A stretch of DNA of 36,151 bases from an uncultured Granulosicoccaceae bacterium (GCA_938035125.1 CALHNS010000056.1:1-36151), one strand, 5' to 3'. Counted from the stretch's first letter, positions 26,620 to 35,610 are shown. The notes: generated by a model not told the origin, from the sequence alone. Numbers and translations: made by a program.

Positions 26620-27744
26620 TCAAACGTGTTGCAAGATGGCACTCTTCACTGAATCTAATTCGGCATCAATCGTTTCAACGTGCTCTTTTCCTGCGATGGC
26701 TGTGGCAGTATCTTTTAACCCGTGCCCTGTAACGGTACAAGTCACCACACTGCCTGCTTTTATTTTGCCGCTTTTGATATCGCGTATGGCACCACACACA
26801 GAAACCGCAGAGGCAGGCTCACAAAACACACCTTCTTTCGTTGCCAATAATGATTGCGTGTGCAGTAACTCTTCATCGGTGACTTCATCGAACCAACCAT
26901 CAGATTCTTCTACCGCGGCCTTGGCAAGCTCCCAGCTTTGCGGGTTACCAATACGAATAGCGGTGGCAAGAGTTTCAGGGTTTTCCACAGGTTTATTTCG
27001 CATAAACGGTGCAGCCCCTGCCGCTTGATAACCCACCATTACAGGACGTGAATCGGTTAAGGGGTTGTCAAGGTAGGGGCAGTTGCCGTTACATAACGTG
27101 CACGATTGAGTGTTACGCCCCGCAGCTTCTGAATAACCAATCCAATACGCTGAAATGTTGCCAGCGTTACCCACCGGAATGCAGTGATAGTCGGGCGCTT
27201 TGCCTAGGGCCTCAACGATTTCAAGCGCTGCTGTCTTCTGGCCTTGTAAGCGATACGGGTTAACCGAATTAACGATTTCAACCGGGGCCTCATCAGCCAC
27301 CTCTTTAACCAATCGCATGCCGTCATCAAAGTTACCGCGAATTTGCAGCACAACCGCACCGTGCGCAATCGCTTGTGCGAGTTTGCCCATGGGAATCTTG
27401 CCTTCAGGAATTAACACAAAAGCTGTCATACCAGCGCGTGCTGCATAAGCTGCTGCCGCAGCTGATGTGTTACCGGTGGATGCGCACACTATGGCTTTTG
27501 CGCCTTTTTCTGCAGCTTTTGTAACCGCCATGGCCATGCCCCGATCTTTAAACGATGACGTGGGGTTTGTGCCATCAAACTTTACGTACATCTCAACATC
27601 AAGCCCAAATTCTTTGGGCAGATTGTTCAACCGTATTAACGGGGTATCACCTTCACACAGAGAGATAACGGGCGTACTGTCATCCACCGGCAATCGGTTT
27701 CGGTAACGTTCAACAAGACCTTGATAATGATGAGGCTTAGACAT
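26620..27744 (-). CDS. thrC: Threonine synthase with a Cys-rich insertion
   Basis: PLP enzyme that converts O-phosphohomoserine to threonine, the last step of the pathway. The 374-residue product is of the shorter, Bacillus-like class: CEGDTPLIRL, PLP lysine K66 in TSSFKDRGM, phosphate-binding GNAGN (192-196) and the closing TGHGLKD. Between the GNAGN helix and VGYQAAGAAP lies a stretch (about 208-234) with three cysteines, C215-x2-C218-x3-C222, absent from the minimal enzymes I know; it could bind metal or form a disulfide, or simply be a lineage feature. It begins 14 bases after the hom stop, so hom-thrC form an operon; thrB is not here. Confidence 0.95.
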   Translation of the reverse strand: MSKPHHYQGLVERYRNRLPVDDSTPVISLCEGDTPLIRLNNLPKEFGLDVEMYVKFDGTNPTSSFKDRGMAMAVTKAAEKGAKAIVCASTGNTSAAAAAYAARAGMTAFVLIPEGKIPMGKLAQAIAHGAVVLQIRGNFDDGMRLVKEVADEAPVEIVNSVNPYRLQGQKTAALEIVEALGKAPDYHCIPVGNAGNISAYWIGYSEAAGRNTQSCTLCNGNCPYLDNPLTDSRPVMVGYQAAGAAPFMRNKPVENPETLATAIRIGNPQSWELAKAAVEESDGWFDEVTDEELLHTQSLLATKEGVFCEPASAVSVCGAIRDIKSGKIKAGSVVTCTVTGHGLKDTATAIAGKEHVETIDAELDSVKSAILQHV

Positions 27745-27758
27745 AATTCAAACGAGCC

Positions 27759-29108
27759 TTATAGCGTTTCTACGCGCAATAAAATGACAGAATTTGGAAC
27801 CGAGGCTAAAGCTTCCACTTCAGCAATGGCAGCTTGCATCACCCCTTCCTGCACTCGGTGTGACAACAACACAATGGGTAACAACGTAGCTGAGCTCTTG
27901 TCAGCCGCATTATCTGGATCGGGCTCTTTTTGCAAAATAGCTTCAAGGCTTATGTTGTGACGTGCAAAAATCCCAGCAATGTCGGCCATTACCCCAGGCT
28001 TATCTTCAGCGGTAATGCGTAAGTAATAACCCGACTCAATGTCATTGGCAGAAAGCACAGGTAGATCTTGCAATGCATCGGCTTGAAAGGCCAATGGCGG
28101 CACTTGATGGGATACATCGGCCCCCATCGCTCGAACGATGTCGGTGATATCGGCCACCGCAGCAGAGCCTGTGGGTTCTGAACCTGCGCCAGGGCCGTAG
28201 TATAAGGTTTGCCCAACAGCGTCGCCTTCAACCAACACCGCATTCATCACCCCGTGCACATTAGCAAGTAGCTGACGCTGTGGAATTAAGGTGGGGTGCA
28301 CACGCAATTCAACCGCTGCACCCTGATCGGTTTCACGTCGACGCGCGATCCCTAAATGCTTAACCGCATAACCTAACGCTTTTGCATGAACCACATCTTC
28401 TTGCTGTATGTCTCGAATGCCTTCGATCATCAATTCATCAAATTTCAGCGGCATGCCGAACGCTATGGAGGCAAGGATCGTAAGTTTGTGCGCAGCATCA
28501 ATACCATCGACATCAAAACTGGGGTCAGCTTCTGCATAACCTAGTGCTTGAGCTTCGTCTAACACGTCGGCAAAATCACGACCTTGATCTGTCATGGCGG
28601 TAAGAATAAAGTTACCGGTGCCGTTAATGATGCCTGCAAGGCTTTGGATAGCGTTAGCTGCTAAGCCTTCTCGCACCGCTTTAATGATGGGTATGCCGCC
28701 TGCCACTGCAGGCTCAAAGCCGAACATCACACCATGCTTTTGCGCCGCCTCAAATAAGGTGTTGCCGTGCACAGCCACTAACGCTTTATTCGCTGTTACC
28801 ACGTGCTTGCCATTGGCCATGGCCGCTAAACACAAATCGAGCGCAGGTTGCTCACCGCCCATAACCTCACACACAATATCGATTTCAGGGTCATTGACTA
28901 TGCTGGCAGAATCGTCGGTGATGGTGATGTTCACCCCGGCATCGCTTGCCGCTGCCACAGCCTTTGCGGTGTTGCGAACCGATGCGCTGGAGACGGTGAC
29001 CCTATGGCCTGTACGCCGGGTAATTTCATCGCCATTTCGGGACAAAATGGTGGCAATGCCCTGCCCCACCGTACCAAAGCCTAAAAGCCCCACCTTCACT
29101 GAATTCAA
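27759..29108 (-). CDS. hom: Homoserine dehydrogenase with ACT domain
   Basis: NAD(P)H-dependent reduction of aspartate semialdehyde to homoserine, the branch point to threonine and methionine. The 449-residue product has the nucleotide-binding GLLGFGTVGQG at the start, GIINGTGNFIL, the catalytic stretch DVDGIDAAHKL and, after about residue 355, an ACT domain (YYLRITAEDKPGVMADIAGIF) that normally gives threonine feedback control. No in-frame ATG is near the N-terminus; TTG 29108 is chosen because GAGGGG lies 6 bases upstream. GTG 29099 is the alternative. The frame continues to 29252 without family similarity. Followed directly by thrC. Confidence 0.95.
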   Translation of the reverse strand: MNSVKVGLLGFGTVGQGIATILSRNGDEITRRTGHRVTVSSASVRNTAKAVAAASDAGVNITITDDSASIVNDPEIDIVCEVMGGEQPALDLCLAAMANGKHVVTANKALVAVHGNTLFEAAQKHGVMFGFEPAVAGGIPIIKAVREGLAANAIQSLAGIINGTGNFILTAMTDQGRDFADVLDEAQALGYAEADPSFDVDGIDAAHKLTILASIAFGMPLKFDELMIEGIRDIQQEDVVHAKALGYAVKHLGIARRRETDQGAAVELRVHPTLIPQRQLLANVHGVMNAVLVEGDAVGQTLYYGPGAGSEPTGSAAVADITDIVRAMGADVSHQVPPLAFQADALQDLPVLSANDIESGYYLRITAEDKPGVMADIAGIFARHNISLEAILQKEPDPDNAADKSSATLLPIVLLSHRVQEGVMQAAIAEVEALASVPNSVILLRVETL

Positions 29109-29153
29109 CTCGATCCCCTCGCGAAGAGAAAAAATTTGCTTGTTGTAGGCGGT

Positions 29154-29159
29154 ATTATA
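29154..29159 (-). promoter_or_regulatory. Probable -10 element of the hom-thrC promoter
   Basis: A perfect TATAAT reads on the minus strand at 29159-29154, 45 bases before the hom TTG start. No convincing -35 hexamer stands at 16-18 bases, so an activator may be needed. The gap to the divergent Mth938-like gene is only 106 bases. Confidence 0.4.
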
Positions 29160-29214
29160 CGGGTGCAGCCCTAACACGACCGATGCAATCAGCGCCTTCA
29201 ACCGGATTAACCCT

Positions 29215-29610
29215 ATGAAATTCCAGCTAGAGACCTCAGAGCACAATCTCATCAGCCATTATGGGCCAGGGGTGTTAGCCGTTAACGGCAATGAATACAC
29301 CTCAAATCTGTTAATTACCCAAGATACAGTGCTGGAAAATTGGGTGGACGGCGACATCAAGCAAGTCAGCGAAGAAAGCTTTGCACCGCTGTTGAACATG
29401 GCGCCCGAGGCGCGGCCAGAAATCGTGCTGCTGGGTTCAGGGGAAGCCCACGTATTTCCAGACATGAAAATATTGGCAGCGCTTAAGCAGCAAGGGCTTA
29501 CGGTTGAGGTGATGAATACGCGAGCTGCTTGTCGTACTTACAGTGTGCTGGTGAGTGAGTATCGATCGGTTGCTGCGGCGTTAATTCAGATTGAAACTAC
29601 ACCAGCTTAG
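29215..29610 (+). CDS. Mth938-like domain protein (DUF498/COG3737)
   Basis: A 131-residue single-domain protein of the Mth938/NDUFAF3 family. The pattern is clear: GPGVLAVNGNEYTSNLLIT, LLGSGEAHVFPD, then VEVMNTRAACRTYSVLVSEYRSVAAALI. The eukaryotic relative NDUFAF3 assists assembly of respiratory complex I; the bacterial role is not established. The gene is divergent from hom and convergent with rpoS, separated from it by a long perfect hairpin at 29617-29664. Confidence 0.88.
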   Translation: MKFQLETSEHNLISHYGPGVLAVNGNEYTSNLLITQDTVLENWVDGDIKQVSEESFAPLLNMAPEARPEIVLLGSGEAHVFPDMKILAALKQQGLTVEVMNTRAACRTYSVLVSEYRSVAAALIQIETTPA

Positions 29611-29616
29611 CGTGAC

Positions 29617-29664
29617 TAGAAACTGCCCCAAAAATTCATTACTAACATTCTGGGGCAGTTTCTA
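29617..29664. terminator. 14-bp perfect inverted repeat between Mth938-like gene and rpoS
   Basis: TAGAAACTGCCCCA at 29617-29630 pairs perfectly with TGGGGCAGTTTCTA at 29651-29664 around a 20-base AT-rich loop. It lies between two convergent stop codons (29610 and 29670). No T tract follows on either strand, so it is a shared terminator or a 3'-end stabilising stem rather than a textbook intrinsic terminator. Confidence 0.65.
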
Positions 29665-29669
29665 AAGTT

Positions 29670-30659
29670 TCAAGCTAGAAACAAATTCTCGGCAGAGTAA
29701 CCACTTCCTTCCAAAATTCGACGAAGCCGTTTCAACGCTTCCATTTGAATTTGACGAACGCGCTCACGTGTAACACCCAATTCTTTTCCCACCTCTTCTA
29801 AGGTGGATTTTTCGTGTCCGTGTAAGCCAAATCGGCGCACTAACACTTCACGCTGCTTGACTTCCAGCTTTAGCAGCCAATCATCAATATTGGAATTTAC
29901 GCTTTCATCTTGCAAAATTTCAGATGGGTCTAAGTTGTTCTCATCAGGAATGATATCGAGCAGTGGGCGCTCGCCATCTTTGCCAATGGCAACATCAACA
30001 GAGGTTACTCGATCGCGTAAACCCAATAAACGCTTTACATCAGCAACTGGACGCTCGGTTAACGCTGCAATGTCTTCCGCTGTGGGTTCACGGTCTAGCG
30101 ATTGCTGTAGTCGGCGTTCGGCTTTGATGTACACGTTCATCTCTTTCACAACGTGTATGGGCAAACGAATCGTTCGGGTTTGATTCATCAATCCACGTTC
30201 GATGGTTTGTCGAATCCACCACGTTGCATAAGTTGAAAAGCGAAAGCCACGCTCAGGGTCAAATTTTTCAACTGAATGAATGAGGCCTAAATTGCCCTCT
30301 TCAATCAGATCTAAAAGTGCCAGGCCACGGTTCATGTAACGTCGAGCGATTTTCACCACCAAACGAAGATTACACTCAATCATTTTGGCGCGAGATTTCT
30401 CGCAGCCTTGCTGAGCCAGACGGGTGTAATACTTTTCCTCGTCGGCTGTTAATAATTCGGATACTTCGATTTCTTTTAGATACAGACGCGTTGCGTCCAT
30501 TTCTTTGCGCGTTGCGTCGCGCAATTTACTGGCTTTGATGAGCTCTTTCTCACCGGCTGGATCCGACTGCGAATCATCAGCATCGCTTCCAACGTTTGCG
30601 GATTTCGATGGGCCCCGAATGGCCGACCGGTTCCAGCTGGACTGTTCCCCACTTGACAT
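29670..30659 (-). CDS. rpoS: Stationary-phase sigma factor RpoS
   Basis: Alternative RNA polymerase sigma factor for general stress and stationary phase. The 329-residue product has region 1.2 ([21 protein letters not shown]), region 2 ([43 protein letters not shown] read in segments, then [12 protein letters not shown]), region 3 and region 4 with the helix-turn-helix [22 protein letters not shown] 30659 has AGAGGA 7 bases upstream; TTG 30662 is directly before it. The N-terminal 45 residues are Ser/Asp-rich and variable, as in other RpoS proteins. Its place after surE-pcm-nlpD distinguishes it from RpoD and RpoH. The gap to nlpD is 179 bases. Confidence 0.96.
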   Translation of the reverse strand: MSSGEQSSWNRSAIRGPSKSANVGSDADDSQSDPAGEKELIKASKLRDATRKEMDATRLYLKEIEVSELLTADEEKYYTRLAQQGCEKSRAKMIECNLRLVVKIARRYMNRGLALLDLIEEGNLGLIHSVEKFDPERGFRFSTYATWWIRQTIERGLMNQTRTIRLPIHVVKEMNVYIKAERRLQQSLDREPTAEDIAALTERPVADVKRLLGLRDRVTSVDVAIGKDGERPLLDIIPDENNLDPSEILQDESVNSNIDDWLLKLEVKQREVLVRRFGLHGHEKSTLEEVGKELGVTRERVRQIQMEALKRLRRILEGSGYSAENLFLA

Positions 30660-30838
30660 CAATATTTCCTCTCGTTGCCCCAGAGCAACACAACGTTGTT
30701 CTCAAAAAATATGTTCAATCTTACAACAGTGTTTTCTTTTTATTTTAAAACAACTTACAACGGTTTGCTAAACCAAAATGCAATTAGTCTACTGTTATTT
30801 TAGCCAGCAAAAATTTGCATGAAAATGCATCTAAATTT
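30660..30838 (-). promoter_or_regulatory. rpoS leader region
   Basis: A 179-base AT-rich gap between nlpD and rpoS. In the rpoS mRNA direction it holds a 10-base palindrome ACAACGTTGT (30699-30690) and a short stem GUUGC/GCAAC (30689-30685 with 30678-30674) ending 3 bases before the AGAGGA ribosome-binding site. In enteric bacteria rpoS translation is controlled by its leader; such control here is an inference from position. Confidence 0.3.
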
Positions 30839-31855
30839 TTAGTTCCCTAGAAACTGCATCGGATTCAACGGGTTACCGTTTTGGCGCACTTCAAAGCGCA
30901 GCACCGATTCGTTACGCGCATTAGCACCTAAACTTGCAATCACATCTCCTGCGCGTACCACATCGTCTTCTGCAACAAATAATTGCTTCGCGTGCGAATA
31001 GGTTGTCATCAAACCACTTTGATGTCGAAGGATGATTAACTTTCCATCACCGCCTGCTACATCTCTTCCAGCGTAAGCAACGGTGCCACCAGACGCTGCA
31101 TGAATCTCTTGTCCAGGCACACCGGCAATGTCTATCCCTTGGCCCCCGGCTTCATTAGGGGCAAATTCACGCGCTATCTCTCCATACGTTGGCCATACCC
31201 AACCGCTGGTTGCGTTACCACGTGGCGCAGACAAAGTTTGTGTTGCACTTGCACTGGTTAATTGTTCTGGTGTGGCTTGTGGCAACGTGGTGTAACCTAA
31301 TTCATCAGGTACCACCTCTTCTATAAAGCCGCTTTGTGGCAAAGCCCCTAGCGGTCCAACCCTTGCGCTGGCAGGAATTTCTCGAATTTGTTGGTACGTT
31401 AAATTGTTTTGCGGTACCGGCTGCTCAACGATGATTGTGGGCTGAGGCACGGCTGCCGTTATGGTTGTGTTTGCAGGTTGCTGCGCCAAAATAGTTGAAT
31501 TGCCCGCAGGCGCTTGAGTAAACGTTGTGGTATTCAAAATTTGCCGATTAGGATTAGTGGCATTGGCAAGCGTTGCGGCCTGACCATTCGCCAATCGGTG
31601 CACCACGATGCGTTGCCCAGTTAGGAATTCGCCATTAATTAACTGCGGGTTCATCGCGCTCAGCTCTGCAACGTCCAGCCGGTAGCGATAAGCAATAGAT
31701 TCTAAAGAATCTCCAGGCTGCGCTACATAAATATCGGGTGCAAAGGCCATGTTGGCCAATTGATCTTCCATTTGAGGCACAGACGCACACGCAATTAGCC
31801 ACAACGGAAAAGTTGTGATTAATGCGACTGGGCGTAAGTGTTTTGGAAAGCTCAT
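30839..31855 (-). CDS. nlpD: NlpD-like lipoprotein, LysM plus degenerate LytM domain
   Basis: Outer-membrane lipoprotein that activates a cell-wall amidase during septum splitting. From ATG 31855 (338 residues; TTG 31858 precedes it) a signal segment ends in lipobox LIAC. A LysM domain follows (YVAQPGDSLESIAYRYRLD), then a Thr/Asn/Gln/Pro-rich linker with repeated TTI and QP patterns, then a C-terminal M23/LytM domain (GWVWPTYGEI to NPLNPMQFL). The domain reads GQGIDIAG where an active enzyme has H-x-x-x-D, and the closing metal H-x-H is RFEVR, so catalysis is lost, as in the amidase activator NlpD. Located between pcm and rpoS as in enterics. Confidence 0.93.
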   Translation of the reverse strand: MSFPKHLRPVALITTFPLWLIACASVPQMEDQLANMAFAPDIYVAQPGDSLESIAYRYRLDVAELSAMNPQLINGEFLTGQRIVVHRLANGQAATLANATNPNRQILNTTTFTQAPAGNSTILAQQPANTTITAAVPQPTIIVEQPVPQNNLTYQQIREIPASARVGPLGALPQSGFIEEVVPDELGYTTLPQATPEQLTSASATQTLSAPRGNATSGWVWPTYGEIAREFAPNEAGGQGIDIAGVPGQEIHAASGGTVAYAGRDVAGGDGKLIILRHQSGLMTTYSHAKQLFVAEDDVVRAGDVIASLGANARNESVLRFEVRQNGNPLNPMQFLGN

Positions 31856-31926
31856 CAAAAAGCGTATCCGCTTCAGCAGTTAGAAAGCCGTTACCGGCTG
31901 CGCGATAAAAGAGTGTAGACGGCTAA

Positions 31927-32598
31927 TCAAGACTTGCCAGAAAGAAACGGAACAAATTTTACATCCGCTAACGTTTTCTCTTCAAAACCATGTGCTGTGC
32001 GGGTTATGAGCAATAGCGATTGCTGTTGAAATTTCCCTCCAACAGGCACCACCATGCGACCTCCGATAGCCAATTGTTCGTATAAGGCGTCGGGAACGTT
32101 GCGCGGTGCAGCGGTAACAATGATGCCATCGAAAGGACCATTGCTGGCCCATCCCCAGCTGCCGTCACTGTAACGAGTGTGAACGTTGCGATACTCTAAA
32201 GCCTTAAATCGATCGCGCGCTTTATTCAATAAATTTTTGATGCGCTCAACGGTAAACACCGTATCCACCAACTGAGATAACACCGCCGATTGGTAACCAG
32301 AGCCAGTGCCCACTTCTAACACCCGACGTTTAGGCCCATCTTCTAATAACAATTCGGTCATTCGGGCAACGGCATAAGGTTGCGAGATGGTTTGGCCTTC
32401 CCCAATGGGCAAGGATGCATCCTCGTAAGCACGAGTTGCCATAGCCTCATCAACAAACAAATGCCGTGGCACACTGGCCATGGTTTCTAATACGTTTTCG
32501 TCCACTATGCCTCGGTCGCGCAAACGATCGGCCATGCGATCGCGAGTGCGTTGAGACGTCATGCCTACGCCGGTAATCGAGCGGGCGGTTAAAATCAT
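31927..32598 (-). CDS. pcm: Protein-L-isoaspartate O-methyltransferase
   Basis: Repairs isoaspartyl damage in ageing proteins with S-adenosylmethionine. The 223-residue product has VPRHLFVDE, ISQPYAVARMTELL and the SAM-binding VLEVGTGSGYQSAVLS, then the family strand GIIVTAAPRNVPDAL. ATG 32598 follows the surE stop codon with no gap and is preceded by GGAG 9 bases upstream inside surE; ATG at residue 13 is an alternative giving MTSQRTRDRMADRL, close to other Pcm starts. Second gene of surE-pcm-nlpD-rpoS. Confidence 0.96.
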   Translation of the reverse strand: MILTARSITGVGMTSQRTRDRMADRLRDRGIVDENVLETMASVPRHLFVDEAMATRAYEDASLPIGEGQTISQPYAVARMTELLLEDGPKRRVLEVGTGSGYQSAVLSQLVDTVFTVERIKNLLNKARDRFKALEYRNVHTRYSDGSWGWASNGPFDGIIVTAAPRNVPDALYEQLAIGGRMVVPVGGKFQQQSLLLITRTAHGFEEKTLADVKFVPFLSGKS

Positions 32599-33345
32599 TT
32601 ATAGGTGCTCCAACCAATCACTTAAGCTTTGCATAGCACTAAAGCGAGTTAAATCTATCTGCAGCGGAGTCACGGACACAAAGTGTTGCTCCACCGCGTG
32701 AAAATCAGTGCCAGCACTGGCATCAGACACATCCCCTGCAGGTCCAATCCAAAACATCGCATCCCCACGGGGCGTGGGTTCACGAGTAGCGTTGTTCGAC
32801 GGGTGCCTGCACCCTAAGCGCGTTGCCCGCATTCCTTGCAGCTTTTCCCAAGGCACATCCGGAACGTTCACGTTCAAGATGGTGTCAGCGGGCATCGGTA
32901 CCTTATTCATGTGCTCAATAATTTGAACTACCACGCGAGCAGCCGTGTCGAAATGTTTGGGGGTATGGCTTGCCATCGAAACCGCAATGGCCGGGTGACC
33001 AAGATGCCGTCCTTCAATGGCAGCCGCTACCGTTCCTGAATACAACACATCATCACCCATATTCGGCCCATCATTGATGCCACTCACCACCATGTCAGGC
33101 TCATCATCCAATAATCCACTGAGCGCAAGATTCACACAATCAGTGGGTGTACCCTCAACAGAGTACAAATCATGGCTGTGTTGGTGCACACTGATTGGCT
33201 GGCGCAGCGTTAACGAATGGCTAGCCGCGCTGCGATTACGATCGGGCGCTACAACCGTGGTGGTACCCACCGCATTGAGCCCATCACGCAGCACTTGGAT
33301 TCCAGGCGCAAGATATCCATCGTCGTTAGAAACTAAAATGCGCAT
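32599..33345 (-). CDS. surE: 5'/3'-nucleotidase SurE
   Basis: Metal-dependent phosphatase of nucleoside monophosphates, linked to stationary-phase survival. The 248-residue product begins MRILVSNDDGYLAPGI with metal ligands D8 and D9, followed by VVAPDRNRSAASHSLT and VVSGINDGPNMGDDVLYSGTVAAA, which hold the remaining ligands. First gene of the surE-pcm-nlpD-rpoS set; its ATG is 20 bases from the divergent YheT-like start, so the two promoters must overlap. Confidence 0.96.
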   Translation of the reverse strand: MRILVSNDDGYLAPGIQVLRDGLNAVGTTTVVAPDRNRSAASHSLTLRQPISVHQHSHDLYSVEGTPTDCVNLALSGLLDDEPDMVVSGINDGPNMGDDVLYSGTVAAAIEGRHLGHPAIAVSMASHTPKHFDTAARVVVQIIEHMNKVPMPADTILNVNVPDVPWEKLQGMRATRLGCRHPSNNATREPTPRGDAMFWIGPAGDVSDASAGTDFHAVEQHFVSVTPLQIDLTRFSAMQSLSDWLEHL

Positions 33346-33365
33346 GCAATGACAGAGCGAACCAA

Positions 33366-34328
33366 TTGTTGACTGAACAGATTAAATTTAGACCCCGCTG
33401 GTGGTTACGCAACCCTCATGTTCAAACCATTTACGCCAGTAAATTGGCGAAGCGTCCGAAAACAGACACACAGCACGAGCGCCTAGAGCTTGCTGACGGC
33501 GATTTTCTCGATTTGCATTGGTCGAAAAAAACCTCTGGCCCCATCATCTGTTTGTTTCATGGACTGGCAGGTTGCATTGACAGTGCTTACGCGCGCGGGG
33601 CAATCACCGCGTTAGAAGCGGCAGGTTATCGTCCGGTGTTTATGCACCATCGAGGGTGCAGCGGGGTACCGAACCGGCTAGCCATCTCGTATCACTCTGG
33701 CCACACGAGCGACATCGCTCATATGATTAGCATTGCAAAAGAACGCTTTCCTAATGAACGCGTGGGTGCAGTGGGCTATTCATTGGGTGCTAATGCTTTA
33801 TTAAAATATTTGGGTGAAACAGGGGATGCTAGTGGATTGGATTTGGCGGTTGCGGTATGCCCGCCTTTGGTGCTAGCAACTTGTGCCACAACCATAAACA
33901 CAGGTTTTGCCAAGGTCTATCAGCGTTACTTACTGAAGCTTATGCACGCACAATATGCGGCCAAACAGGCCGCTTATCCCAATCTGGAACTGCCCGATTT
34001 ACCCAAAGATTTAAACACCTTTTGGAAGTTTGATGATGCGGTAACGGCCCCCATTCATGGATATGAAAACGTGCACGATTACTACGAGCGGTGCAGCGCA
34101 AGACCATTTGTGCCTCAAATAAAAACGCCCACCCATGTGCTGTATGCGCTAAACGATCCGTTCTTTTCACCTGATGTGCTGCCAACAGCTAACGAATTAC
34201 CGCAACAAGTGCAACTGCATACCCCTGAATTCGGTGGGCATGTTGGTTTTATCGAACAAGCAGCGCCTGCTGATTACACACATTGGCTTGATCGGCAGTT
34301 GGTGAATTGGTTTAATCAACACAAATAG
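33366..34328 (+). CDS. YheT-family alpha/beta hydrolase
   Basis: A 320-residue hydrolase of the YheT/COG0429 family. The start PRWWLRNPHVQTIYAS is the family signature, followed by FHGLAG (64-69, oxyanion region), nucleophile S139 in GYSLGAN, acid D264 in ALNDPFF and H292 in GGHVGF, so the triad looks complete. Relatives hydrolyse esters, but natural substrates are unknown. No in-frame ATG precedes the conserved N-terminus: TTG 33366 (or TTG 33369) must be used. It is divergent from surE, with 20 bases between starts, and its end overlaps the convergent SDR gene by 13 bases. Confidence 0.9.
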   Translation: MLTEQIKFRPRWWLRNPHVQTIYASKLAKRPKTDTQHERLELADGDFLDLHWSKKTSGPIICLFHGLAGCIDSAYARGAITALEAAGYRPVFMHHRGCSGVPNRLAISYHSGHTSDIAHMISIAKERFPNERVGAVGYSLGANALLKYLGETGDASGLDLAVAVCPPLVLATCATTINTGFAKVYQRYLLKLMHAQYAAKQAAYPNLELPDLPKDLNTFWKFDDAVTAPIHGYENVHDYYERCSARPFVPQIKTPTHVLYALNDPFFSPDVLPTANELPQQVQLHTPEFGGHVGFIEQAAPADYTHWLDRQLVNWFNQHK

Positions 34329-35065
34329 TTAAGCCCTAAGCGTCCGCCGTCAGCATAAATCGTTTCCCCTGTGATGTAGCTGGCTTTACTTGAACACAAA
34401 AAAGCAACCACATCGCCGATTTCACGAGCGGTGCCTGGTCGCCCCAATGGTGTTCTAGACATGGCCACTTTCATCGCTTTTGGATCAGCATTAACGCTTG
34501 CCATCATTTCTGTATCAATAGAACCTGGGCCCACCGCGTTTACTCGAACATTATCTTTGGCTAACGCCAGTGCAGCCACTTTGGTTAACTGTGCCACACC
34601 ACCTTTAGACGCACAGTAAGCCGGAATGGATGGGATGCTTACAACGGCATTGATGGATGACATGTTAACGATAGAACCTTCGATTTGGTTGTTCACCATC
34701 ATGCGTGCAGCCAGTTGGGTGGCAATAAACACACCGGTTAAATTAATATCAATCACTCGTTGGAATGCTTCTAACGAGTAAGTTAAAAAATCATCTGGCA
34801 TAGCAACGCCAGCATTATTAACCAACGCGTGTAACGGGCCATAGTCACTTTCTATTTTTCTAAACATCGCCTCTATTTGACTGGCATCGCCTAAATCACA
34901 TTCAAGCCCAGCAATAGCATTTAGAGTTTCAGCTGCCTTGAGCACACCATTAGCGTTGATATCAGCCAAAATCACATCAAACCCGTCTTCAATCAACGCT
35001 TCAGCGCTGGCGTATCCTATTCCTTGGGCAGCACCGGTAATTAACGCCAACGGTTTTTTGCTCAT
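34316..35065 (-). CDS. Short-chain dehydrogenase/reductase
   Basis: A 249-residue classical SDR oxidoreductase. Cofactor motif TGAAQGIG (10-17), NNAG (83-86), catalytic S136/S137, Y150 and K154 (Y-x-x-x-K) and the C-terminal GETIYADGG are all present. An aspartate after the second strand (ILADIN) suggests NAD(H) preference. The substrate is not predictable; the family includes sugar, fatty-acyl and steroid reductases. ATG 35065 is chosen because AAGGGA lies 6 bases upstream; the frame is open to 35104. It overlaps the convergent YheT-like gene by 13 bases. Confidence 0.93.
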   Translation of the reverse strand: MSKKPLALITGAAQGIGYASAEALIEDGFDVILADINANGVLKAAETLNAIAGLECDLGDASQIEAMFRKIESDYGPLHALVNNAGVAMPDDFLTYSLEAFQRVIDINLTGVFIATQLAARMMVNNQIEGSIVNMSSINAVVSIPSIPAYCASKGGVAQLTKVAALALAKDNVRVNAVGPGSIDTEMMASVNADPKAMKVAMSRTPLGRPGTAREIGDVVAFLCSSKASYITGETIYADGGRLGLNYLC

Positions 35066-35165
35066 TGTTTTTCCCTTAGTGAAGTAATGTAACGACTGTT
35101 GCACATGGCTTCGTTACTCGTCAATATAGATTTCAATTCTACCCGCTATAGGCCATAAATCTGTC

Positions 35166-35570
35166 ATGAAAAAACTCAAAATATCCTCAGCCGACATGGT
35201 GAAATCAGCGCGCGCTCGAATCGAAGAAGTGGAAACAGAGGAGTTGAAAACACTTTTCGAAGACCCGAACGTAGTGGTGGTTGATATTCGGGATGTGCGC
35301 GAACGAGCACGAAGTGGATTTATTCCTGGTAGTTTTCACGCACCGCGCGGAATGATTGAATTCTGGGTCGACCCAGATAGCCCGTATTTTAAAGATATTT
35401 TTGCACAAGAAAATAAGAAGTTCATTTTTCACTGCGCCTCGGGTTGGCGTTCGGCAATCACTGTGGCCACACTCCAAGACATGGGGTTTGAGGCGGCGCA
35501 TTTAAAAGATGGATTTATCAGCTGGGAAAAAAGTGGCGGTGCTGTTGAATTAGCAGAAAAGAAAAAATAA
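35166..35570 (+). CDS. Rhodanese-like sulfurtransferase
   Basis: A 134-residue single-domain rhodanese. The first strand VVVVDIRDVRER and the HAPRGMIEFW segment are typical, and the active-site loop CASGWRS begins at C90, so persulfide transfer is likely. The loop is longer and more aromatic than the CRTGxR type. No signal peptide, so cytoplasmic. A terminator hairpin follows directly after the stop codon. It is divergent from the SDR gene by 100 bases. Confidence 0.92.
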   Translation: MKKLKISSADMVKSARARIEEVETEELKTLFEDPNVVVVDIRDVRERARSGFIPGSFHAPRGMIEFWVDPDSPYFKDIFAQENKKFIFHCASGWRSAITVATLQDMGFEAAHLKDGFISWEKSGGAVELAEKKK

Positions 35571-35571
35571 A

Positions 35572-35603
35572 AAAGGGCAGCACCGCTACCGGTGCCGCCC
35601 TTT
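35572..35603. terminator. Strong hairpin after the rhodanese gene, probably bidirectional
   Basis: AAAGGGC-A-GCACCG (35572-35585) pairs with CGGTGC-C-GCCCTTT (35590-35603) around a CTAC loop, with one A/C mismatch. A-rich sequence precedes and T-rich sequence follows, the layout of an intrinsic terminator that could act on both strands. It starts one base after the rhodanese stop codon. Confidence 0.85.
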
Positions 35604-35610
35604 CTCTAGT

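Noticed and set aside
26531..27028. 165-codon open frame on the plus strand
   Set aside because: Antisense to thrC, with Ser/Cys-rich composition typical of a shadow frame.
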